Assembly: GCA_035540755.1 (NCBI GenBank)
Contig: DATLGD010000034.1
Coordinates: 1 to 11,562, forward strand
Reading direction: 5' to 3'
Length of the DNA: 11,562 bases
Origin: DATLGD01 sp035540755
GTDB taxonomy: Bacteria > Actinomycetota > Actinomycetes > Mycobacteriales > SCTD01
Shown here: in pieces, positions 1 to 5,282 of the stretch
Numbering within the stretch: the stretch's first letter is position 1
Layout of the letters: every line of letters starts with the position of its first letter
The notes under the pieces: generated by a model
The model's input: only the letters and a program-made list of their open reading frames with translations
Databases searched by the model: none
What the model was told of the DNA's origin: nothing
Made by a program: the position numbers and the translations under genes

Positions 1-38
1 GACGAGGACGCGCGCGGCGGCACGACCCGGTCCGCCAC

Positions 39-44
39 TAGCGT
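39..44 (+). promoter_or_regulatory. Candidate -10 element of a leaderless promoter for the epimerase gene
   Basis: The hexamer TAGCGT fits the actinobacterial TANNNT -10 pattern. It ends 6 bases before the GTG start at 51, which is where transcription would begin. No Shine-Dalgarno sequence lies between them, only a short C-run. This geometry is typical of leaderless mRNAs, which are common in Actinobacteria. No convincing -35 is visible in the short upstream flank. Confidence 0.45.
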
Positions 45-50
45 GCCCCC

Positions 51-1091
51 GTGCGCGTCCTCGTCACCGGCGGAGCCGGCTTCATCGGGGCGGCCGTCGT
101 CGACGCCCTGCTCGCTGCCGGCCACGAGGTCCGGGTGCTCGACGCGCTGCTGCCCGAGGTGCACCGCGGCGGCTGGCCGGAGCACCTCGACCCGCGCGCC
201 GAGCGCGTCGAGGCCGACGTGCGCGCCACCCCCGACGCGGCGCTGGACGGCGTCGACGCCGTCTGCCACCAGGCGGCGATGGTCGGGCTCGGGGTCGACC
301 TGCAGGACCTGCCCGGCTACGTCGGCCACAACGACCTCGGGACGGCGTCGCTGCTGGCGGCGATGGACCGGGCCGGCACCGGCCGGCTGGTGCTCGCCAG
401 CTCGATGGTCGTCTACGGCGAGGGCCGGTACGCCTGCGCCGAGCACGGCGTCGTGCGGCCCGGGCCGCGGGAGGAGCGCGACCTGGCCGCCGGCGCCTTC
501 GAGCCGCGCTGCCCGCGGTGCGGCCGGCCGCTCGACAGCGGCACCGTCCCGGAGGACGCGCCGCTCGACCCGCGCAACGTCTACGCCGCGACCAAGACCG
601 CGCAGGAGCACCTGGCCGCCTCGTGGGCGCGGGTCACCGGCGGCACCGCCGTCGCCCTGCGGTACCACAACGTCTACGGCCCGCACATGCCGCGCGACAC
701 CCCCTATGCGGGCGTCGCCTCCCTGTTCCGCAGCGCGCTCGCCCGCGGGGAGGCGCCGCGCGTCTACGAGGACGGCGGGCAGCGGCGCGACTTCGTGCAC
801 GTGCGCGACGTCGCGCGGGCGAACCGGCTCGCCCTCGAGGCCGACCTGCCGAGCGGGCTGTCCGCGTTCAACGTCGCGAGCGGCGTGCCGCACACCGTCG
901 GCGACCTCGCCCGCGAGCTCGCCGTGGCCTGCGGCGGGCCGGCGCCGGTCGTCACCGGGCAGTTCCGGCTCGGCGACGTCCGGCACGTCGTCGCCTCGGC
1001 CGAGCGGGCCCGCGACGTCCTGGGCTTCACCGCCGAGGTCGCCTTCGACGACGGCGTCCGTGAGTTCGCCACCGCTCCCCTGCGCTCCTGA
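51..1091 (+). CDS. NAD-dependent sugar-nucleotide epimerase/dehydratase (extended SDR)
   Basis: This 346-residue protein is predicted to be a cytoplasmic enzyme acting on an NDP-sugar. Residues 7-13 (GGAGFIG) form the Rossmann NAD-binding loop. The catalytic set of extended SDRs is present: Ser118 in SSMVVYG and Tyr178/Lys182 in the YxxxK motif. Later motifs RYHNVYGP and RRDFVHVRDVA are typical of the UDP-glucose 4-epimerase/dTDP-sugar group, and the length is normal. An insertion at about 125-165 holds Cys129, His132, Cys154 and Cys157 (CPRCG), a possible zinc site. From memory, a similar insertion occurs in dTDP-L-rhamnose 4-epimerase-like proteins, so that is the best specific guess. The GTG at 51 directly opens the Rossmann strand MRVLVTGG and no upstream in-frame start is better. 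The glycosyltransferase gene follows 51 bases later, which suggests a shared sugar pathway. Family is confident; substrate is not. Confidence 0.93.
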   Translation: MRVLVTGGAGFIGAAVVDALLAAGHEVRVLDALLPEVHRGGWPEHLDPRAERVEADVRATPDAALDGVDAVCHQAAMVGLGVDLQDLPGYVGHNDLGTASLLAAMDRAGTGRLVLASSMVVYGEGRYACAEHGVVRPGPREERDLAAGAFEPRCPRCGRPLDSGTVPEDAPLDPRNVYAATKTAQEHLAASWARVTGGTAVALRYHNVYGPHMPRDTPYAGVASLFRSALARGEAPRVYEDGGQRRDFVHVRDVARANRLALEADLPSGLSAFNVASGVPHTVGDLARELAVACGGPAPVVTGQFRLGDVRHVVASAERARDVLGFTAEVAFDDGVREFATAPLRS

Positions 1092-1142
1092 CGCGCGACG
1101 CTCGACGAGAACCGCGCACGGCCCGCGTGCGAAGGTCTGCAC

Positions 1143-1802
1143 GTGCCCGACGTCGTCCTGCCCTGCCTGAACGAGGCCGGTGCCCTGCCCTGGGTGCTGT
1201 CCCGGCTGCCGGCCGGCTACCGGGCGATCGTGGCCGACAACGGCTCCGACGACGGCTCGCCGGAGATCGCCCGGGCGCACGGCGCCCGCGTCGTGCCCGC
1301 CTCCCCCCGCGGCTTCGGCGCCGCCTGCGCCGCCGGTCTCGACGCCGCCGACGCCGACGACGACGTCGTCTGCTTCCTCGACGCCGACGGCAGCCTCGAC
1401 CCGCAGCAGCTCCCGCGCGTGGCCGGCCCGCTGCTCGCCGGCGAGGCCGAGCTCGTCCTCGGCCGGCGCCGGCCCACCGAGCGCGGCGCCTGGCCGCTGC
1501 ACGCGCGGCTCGGCAACGCCGCGGTCGCCCGGGCGCTGCGCCGGCGGTCCGGCGTCGTCGTCACCGACCTCGGCCCGATGCGGGCCTGCCGCCGTGAGGC
1601 GCTGCGCGGGCTCGCGCTGCGCGACCGCCGGTTCGGCTACCCGCTCGAGATGGTCACCAAGGCCGCCGCCGCCGGCTGGCGGATCGCCGAGGTCGACGTC
1701 GACTACCTGCCGCGCACCGGCCGCTCGAAGGTCACCGGGACGCCGCTCGGCACCGCGCGCACGGTGCGCGACATGCGCCGGGTGCTGCGGGAGGTGGCGT
1801 GA
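1143..1802 (+). CDS. Family 2 glycosyltransferase
   Basis: This 219-residue GT-A type glycosyltransferase is expected to move a sugar from an activated donor to an acceptor, perhaps a polyprenyl phosphate. Visible signatures are the N-terminal strand ending LPCLNEA (6-12), the nucleotide-binding ADNGSDDGS (31-39), RGFGAA (56-61) and the metal-binding DAD at 80-82 in CFLDADGS. The C-terminal TGRSKVTGT resembles the acceptor-side motif of polyprenyl-phosphate sugar transferases. There are no transmembrane segments, so it is soluble or peripheral. GTG at 1143 is chosen because AAGG at 1132-1135 is well spaced and the sequence starts at the first strand. A small 6-bp hairpin (1115-1131) sits immediately before that ribosome site. 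The stop overlaps the next start (GTGA), indicating translational coupling. The product sugar cannot be told from sequence. Confidence 0.92.
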   Translation: MPDVVLPCLNEAGALPWVLSRLPAGYRAIVADNGSDDGSPEIARAHGARVVPASPRGFGAACAAGLDAADADDDVVCFLDADGSLDPQQLPRVAGPLLAGEAELVLGRRRPTERGAWPLHARLGNAAVARALRRRSGVVVTDLGPMRACRREALRGLALRDRRFGYPLEMVTKAAAAGWRIAEVDVDYLPRTGRSKVTGTPLGTARTVRDMRRVLREVA

Positions 1803-2464
1803 GCCTTCCGGTCCCGTTGCCGGTCCAGCTGCTCGTGCTGGCCAAGACGCCCGTCCCGGGCCGGGTGAAGACGCGGCTGTGCCCGCCGCTGACCCCCGCC
1901 CAGGCCGCCGACGTCGCCGCCGCCGCGCTCGAGGACACCCTCGACGCCGTCCGCGCCACCCCGGTGGCCAGGCGGGTGCTGGTCGTCGACGGCGACGCCA
2001 CCGCCGCCGGCTTCGACGTGGTGCCCCAGCGCGCCGGCGGGCTCGACGAGCGGCTCGGCGGCGCCTTCGACGACGTCGCCGCCGCTGGCCTCCCTGCGCT
2101 GCTGATCGGGATGGACACCCCGCAGGTGACCCCGGCGCTGCTCACCGCCGCCGCGGACGCGCTCCTCGGCAGCGCGGCGGTGCTCGGCCTGGCTGCCGAC
2201 GGCGGCTGGTGGGCGCTCGGCCTGCAGGTCCCGGACGGCGGCCTGCTGCGCGGCGTCGCCACCTCCCGCGACGACACCGGCCGGCGCCAGCTCGACCGGC
2301 TGACCGCCGCCGGCCTCGACACCGTCGCGCTCCCGGTGCTCTCCGACGTCGACACCGCCGCCGACGCCGTCGCCGTGGCCCGCGCGGCGCCGGCGGGACG
2401 GTTCGCCGCCCTCGTCGCCGAGCTGATCGGCGACGGACCGCTGCTCGACGTGCGAGCCGGGTAG
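1799..2464 (+). CDS. DUF2064 / TIGR04282-type glycosyltransferase-like protein
   Basis: This 221-residue protein is a GT-A/nucleotidyltransferase-fold member of the DUF2064 family. The diagnostic N-terminal motif is LLVLAKTPVPGRVKTRL (residues 11-27). IGMDTPQ (103-109) follows, with Asp106 in the usual metal or nucleotide position, then ADGGWWALGL, the family's third signature. The family is only loosely characterised; some members are annotated in arsenosugar biosynthesis, and no arsenic gene is visible here. The start GTG at 1799 overlaps the preceding stop by 4 bases, and GGGAGG at 1789-1794 inside the upstream gene can serve as ribosome site. DUF2064 beside a family 2 glycosyltransferase is a recurrent pairing, so the two probably act in one pathway, for example one supplying an activated sugar. 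Family assignment is firm; function is inference. Confidence 0.9.
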   Translation: MSLPVPLPVQLLVLAKTPVPGRVKTRLCPPLTPAQAADVAAAALEDTLDAVRATPVARRVLVVDGDATAAGFDVVPQRAGGLDERLGGAFDDVAAAGLPALLIGMDTPQVTPALLTAAADALLGSAAVLGLAADGGWWALGLQVPDGGLLRGVATSRDDTGRRQLDRLTAAGLDTVALPVLSDVDTAADAVAVARAAPAGRFAALVAELIGDGPLLDVRAG

Positions 2465-2473
2465 CACGGGTCC

Positions 2474-4105
2474 GTGCGCCTGCCCAGCCGCCGGTCGAGC
2501 CTGGTCACCGCCGAGGTCGTCCTCGTCGGCGTGCTCGGCGCGCTCCTCGGGCTCTTCGTGGCCGGCAGCGTGCGCATCCCGGTCGGCCCGTTCGACGCCG
2601 ACCTGTCGCTGCGGCCGGCGCTCACCGGCAGCACCACCGTCGACGTGCCGCCGCTCGGGCAGCTGCACCTCGACACCCACGACGGGCCGGTGCGGCTGGG
2701 CGTCGCCGTCGCCTCGCTGCGGGCCGACGCGGCACGCGACATCGTCGCCGACCCCGCGTCGCTGGCCGACCTCGGCGGCGACGTGCAGAGCGACCTGCGC
2801 CGCGGCGTGGTCGAGCTGGTCCTGCGCACGCTGCTGGTCGCCGTCGTCGGAGCGGCCGCCCTCGGGCTGCTGGTCTTCCGGCAGCGGTGGAGACGCATCG
2901 CGGCGGCCACCGGCGCCGGGCTCGGGATGCTGCTGGCCGCCGGCGCCTTCGCCGGCCTGACCTACGACGACCGGGCGCTGGCGCAGCCCCGCTTCTCCGG
3001 GCTGCTGGCGTCCGCGCCGGCCGCGGTCGGCGACGTCCGCGACCTGCTGGCCCGCTTCGACGTCTACCAGCTGCAGCTCGGCCGCCTGGTGGCCAACGTC
3101 AGCCAGCTGTACGCGGTGACCAGCTCGCTGCCGGTGTTCCTGCCCACCGACGACACGATCCGCGTCCTGCACGTCAGCGACCTGCACCTGAACCCGACCG
3201 CCTTCGAGGTCATCGGCTCGACCGCGCGGCAGTTCAGCGTCGACGTCATCGTCGACACCGGCGACATCAACGACTGGGGCAGCCCGCCCGAGGGCGCCTA
3301 CGTCAACGGGATCGCCGACCTGCCGGCGCCGTACGTGTACGTGCGGGGCAACCACGACAGCGGGCTGACCCAGCTGAACGTCGCGGCGCAGCCCAACGCC
3401 GTGGTGCTCGACGGGCCGGAGATCGTCGAGGTGGGCGGTGTGCGGTTCCTCGGCATGGGCGACCCGCGGTTCACACCGGACAAGAGCACCGGCGACGACG
3501 ACGCGCCCGCGGAGCGGATGCTCGCCGTCGGCCGCACCCTCGCCCGCGAGATCCGCACGGCGTTCGAGCCGCCCGACATCGTCGCGGTGCACGACCCGAT
3601 CTCCGCCCGGCCGCTCATGGGGCAGACGCCGCTGGTGCTGGCCGGCCACCGGCACCAGCGCGAGGACGTCCGCGAGGACGACACGCTGCTCATGATCCAG
3701 GGCTCCACCGGCGTCGCCGGGCTGCGCGCCCTCGAGGGCGACCGGCCGACGCCGATCACCCTGACCGTGCTCTACCTCGACCCCGAGACGCGCGAGCTGC
3801 AGGCCTACGACGACATCACCCTCGGCGGTCTCGGCGCGAACGACGCGAGCATCCGGCGCACCGTCGCCGGGCAGGTGCTCGCCCAGAGCCAGGAGGAGGA
3901 CGCCGAGGAGGGGCGTGACGGCGAGGGGGCCGACGGCGAGCCGGGCACGCCCCCGACCGGCGGGACGGCGACCACGACACCGACCGGGCCAGGGGACGCC
4001 CCCGCGGAGGAGCCCGGCGACCCACCCGCGCCCGCCGCGACCGCAACCACGACCACGCAGCCGGCGGCAGCACCCGCCCGGCGCACCCGCTCGCGGCGAG
4101 GCTGA
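2474..4105 (+). CDS. Membrane-anchored calcineurin-like metallophosphoesterase
   Basis: This 543-residue protein has the complete two-metal phosphoesterase set: Asp236 and His238 (SDLHL), Asp264 (TGDIND), Asn293/His294 (RGNHD), His373 (AVHDP) and His392/His394 (GHRH). Hydrophobic segments at about 11-33, 114-135 and 142-162 suggest three membrane passes before the enzyme domain. With the Arg-rich N-terminus inside, the catalytic part (about 225-455) would face outwards, as would the loop at 34-113. The C-terminal 70 residues are low complexity, first acidic then Pro/Thr/Ala-rich, and end in a basic RRTRSRRG; such tails often span the cell wall. The gene starts 9 bases after the DUF2064 stop and probably belongs to the same transcript, although the ribosome site is poor. 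The substrate is unknown; a phospho-sugar, lipid-linked phosphate or nucleotide would fit the context. Enzyme class is confident; topology is an inference from hydrophobicity. Confidence 0.9.
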   Translation: MRLPSRRSSLVTAEVVLVGVLGALLGLFVAGSVRIPVGPFDADLSLRPALTGSTTVDVPPLGQLHLDTHDGPVRLGVAVASLRADAARDIVADPASLADLGGDVQSDLRRGVVELVLRTLLVAVVGAAALGLLVFRQRWRRIAAATGAGLGMLLAAGAFAGLTYDDRALAQPRFSGLLASAPAAVGDVRDLLARFDVYQLQLGRLVANVSQLYAVTSSLPVFLPTDDTIRVLHVSDLHLNPTAFEVIGSTARQFSVDVIVDTGDINDWGSPPEGAYVNGIADLPAPYVYVRGNHDSGLTQLNVAAQPNAVVLDGPEIVEVGGVRFLGMGDPRFTPDKSTGDDDAPAERMLAVGRTLAREIRTAFEPPDIVAVHDPISARPLMGQTPLVLAGHRHQREDVREDDTLLMIQGSTGVAGLRALEGDRPTPITLTVLYLDPETRELQAYDDITLGGLGANDASIRRTVAGQVLAQSQEEDAEEGRDGEGADGEPGTPPTGGTATTTPTGPGDAPAEEPGDPPAPAATATTTTQPAAAPARRTRSRRG

Positions 4106-4122
4106 GCCGCGCCGGCGTCCGC

Positions 4123-4128
4123 TATGCT
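4123..4128 (+). promoter_or_regulatory. Candidate -10 element of the tRNA operon
   Basis: TATGCT matches the TANNNT -10 consensus well and lies about 50 bases before the first tRNA, just after the phosphoesterase stop. A clear -35 is not visible at 16-18 bases upstream. Nothing else in this 75-base gap looks like a gene, so this is the best candidate for the tRNA promoter. Confidence 0.4.
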
Positions 4129-4180
4129 TCCTGCGTCCCCGACGGCCGGACGGCCTGAGGCGCGCCTCCTCGCGGGGTTC

Positions 4181-4253
4181 GTCCCCATCGTCCAGCGGCC
4201 TAGGACTCCACCCTTTCAAGGTGGCTACGCGGGTTCGAATCCCGTTGGGGGCA
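4181..4253 (+). tRNA. tRNA-Glu (anticodon TTC)
   Basis: The cloverleaf can be folded by eye. The 7-bp acceptor stem pairs 4181-4187 (GTCCCCA) with 4246-4252 (TGGGGGC, one G-T pair), and A4253 is the discriminator. The anticodon stem CCACC/GGTGG (4208-4212/4220-4224) encloses loop CTTTCAA with anticodon TTC at 4215-4217, reading GAA/GAG. The T arm contains GGTTCGAAT. CCA is not encoded, so the 3' end must be added by the CCA-adding enzyme. It is the first of three closely spaced tRNA genes. Confidence 0.97.
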
Positions 4254-4304
4254 CGGCACGAGAGCACGACCAGGCGTCCACACGTCTGCAACGGCCTGTC
4301 ACCA

Positions 4305-4378
4305 GGCCCCGTAGCGCAGTTGGTTAGCGCGCCGCCCTGTCACGGCGGAGGTCGCGGGTTCGAGTCCCGTCGGGGTCG
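4305..4378 (+). tRNA. tRNA-Asp (anticodon GTC)
   Basis: Acceptor stem GGCCCCG (4305-4311) pairs with CGGGGTC (4371-4377), and G4378 is the discriminator expected for Asp. The anticodon stem CCGCC/GGCGG (4332-4336/4344-4348) encloses CTGTCAC with anticodon GTC at 4339-4341. GGTTCGAGT marks the T loop. CCA is not encoded. The gap to tRNA-Glu is 51 bases, consistent with a common precursor. Confidence 0.97.
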
Positions 4379-4389
4379 CAGCACCATCC

Positions 4390-4462
4390 GGTCAGGTAGC
4401 TCAGCTGGTAGAGCATGCGACTGAAAATCGCAGGGTCGGCGGTTCGATCCCGTCCCTGACCA
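4390..4462 (+). tRNA. tRNA-Phe (anticodon GAA)
   Basis: Acceptor stem GGTCAGG (4390-4396) pairs perfectly with CCTGACC (4455-4461), and A4462 is the discriminator. The anticodon stem TGCGA/TCGCA (4416-4420/4428-4432) encloses CTGAAAA with anticodon GAA at 4423-4425. The D arm AGCTCAGCTGGTAGAGC and the GGTTCGATC T loop are standard. The bases after the discriminator are CCG, so CCA is not fully encoded. Only 11 bases separate it from tRNA-Asp. No T-tract terminator follows; an imperfect GC-rich inverted repeat (GGCCTGC at 4481-4487 with GCAGGCC at 4509-4515) is the only candidate end signal. Confidence 0.97.
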
Positions 4463-4515
4463 CCGGCCACGGCGCCCGCCGGCCTGCTCTCGGGTGGGCC
4501 GTCTGCCGGCAGGCC

Positions 4516-4544
4516 TTGACGACGGACGCGCCGCTCCCGATCAT
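4516..4544 (+). promoter_or_regulatory. Candidate sigma-70-type promoter of the Crp-kinase/cyclase operon
   Basis: TTGACG at 4516-4521 matches five of six -35 bases. After a 17-base spacer, GATCAT at 4539-4544 matches four of six -10 bases. The pair lies between the last tRNA and the Crp-family start at 4596, which gives a leader of about 45 bases. It is a by-eye match with ideal spacing. No clear TGTGA-N6-TCACA Crp operator is visible in the same gap. Confidence 0.5.
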
Positions 4545-4595
4545 CCGACCCGTACCTGCCCGACCTCTCGGGGGGTGCAACGGGGCGGTGGGGCG

Positions 4596-5282
4596 ATGAC
4601 CCAGGCAGCAGTCGCCCGCGCGACGCTGAGCTCGGTGGGGCTGTTCGCCCGCCTCGACGACGACGTCCTCGACGCCCTGGCCGCTCGCGCCGTGGCCCGC
4701 GCCTGGGCGCCCGGAGCCATGGTGATCGAGCAGGGGACACGCGGTGGCTCGCTGCTCGTGCTCAGCCGCGGCGCCTGCACGGTCTACCGGCGGCCCGGCG
4801 AGCGCGACAGGGCGGCGATCGCGCACCTGCGGGCTCCGGCCGTCCTGGGCGAGGTCACGCTGCTGGACGGGTCGCCCCGCACCGCGTCCGCGGAGGCGAC
4901 CGAGCCGACCGAGGGCCTGGAGCTGCGCCGCGAGGACCTGCTCGACGTGGTGCGGTCCTCACCGGCGCTGCTCGACGCGCTGCTGGTGGAGCTCGGCAGC
5001 CTGGTGCGGCGGCTCTCCGACCAGGCCGCCGAGCACGTGCTCCTCGACTTCAGCGGGCGGGTGGCACGGACGCTCCTCGACGTGGCCGACGCAGCCGGTC
5101 AGGTGCGGCTGAGCCAGACGCGCATCGCCGAGCTCGCCGGCGGGAGCCGGCAGAGCCTGAACGTCGTCCTGCGCACCTTCGCCCGCCGGGAGCTCGTGCG
5201 GGTGGACGGCCGCGTGGTCGTCGTCCTGGACCGGGCGTCCCTGCGGCGCCGCGCCGGACTGCCCGCGGCGGAGCAGCCGTGA
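4596..5282 (+). CDS. Crp/Fnr-family cyclic-nucleotide-responsive transcription regulator
   Basis: This 228-residue cytoplasmic regulator has an N-terminal cNMP-binding barrel (about 12-125), a dimer helix (about 125-160) and a C-terminal winged helix-turn-helix (about 165-215, LSQTRIAELAGGSRQSLNVVLRTF split over 172-195). The phosphate-binding cassette keeps Gly85, Glu86, Arg95 and Thr96 (GEVTLLDGSPRTAS), the residues that hold cAMP in E. coli CRP and actinobacterial GlxR-type proteins. No Fe-S cysteines of FNR type are present (only Cys61). ATG at 4596 is preferred: a G-rich stretch precedes it and it begins just before the conserved LSSVGLFARL. GTG at 4575 is an alternative, while starts further upstream would overlap the predicted promoter. 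The stop overlaps the start of the kinase-cyclase gene (GTGA), so the two are translationally coupled. It is probably the effector of that cyclase; its target genes are unknown. Confidence 0.93.
   Translation: MTQAAVARATLSSVGLFARLDDDVLDALAARAVARAWAPGAMVIEQGTRGGSLLVLSRGACTVYRRPGERDRAAIAHLRAPAVLGEVTLLDGSPRTASAEATEPTEGLELRREDLLDVVRSSPALLDALLVELGSLVRRLSDQAAEHVLLDFSGRVARTLLDVADAAGQVRLSQTRIAELAGGSRQSLNVVLRTFARRELVRVDGRVVVVLDRASLRRRAGLPAAEQP

Noticed and set aside
1180..4291. Very long Arg/Pro-rich frames on both strands across the sugar cluster (+ 1180-3918, - 1703-4291)
   Set aside because: Low-complexity translations without motifs, lying over four recognised genes and, in the - strand case, into tRNA-Glu.
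3915..4424. Open frames running through the tRNA operon (+ 3915-4424 and 4124-4327)
   Set aside because: They translate folded tRNA genes and the phosphoesterase tail, and have no recognisable protein features.
4481..4515. An intrinsic terminator after tRNA-Phe
   Set aside because: The 7-bp repeat has a 21-base loop and no T-run, too weak to list as a terminator.
4494..4595. N-terminal extension of the Crp-type regulator from a start at 4494
   Set aside because: The added residues lie before the conserved fold and over the best promoter match (4516-4544); ATG at 4596 fits better.
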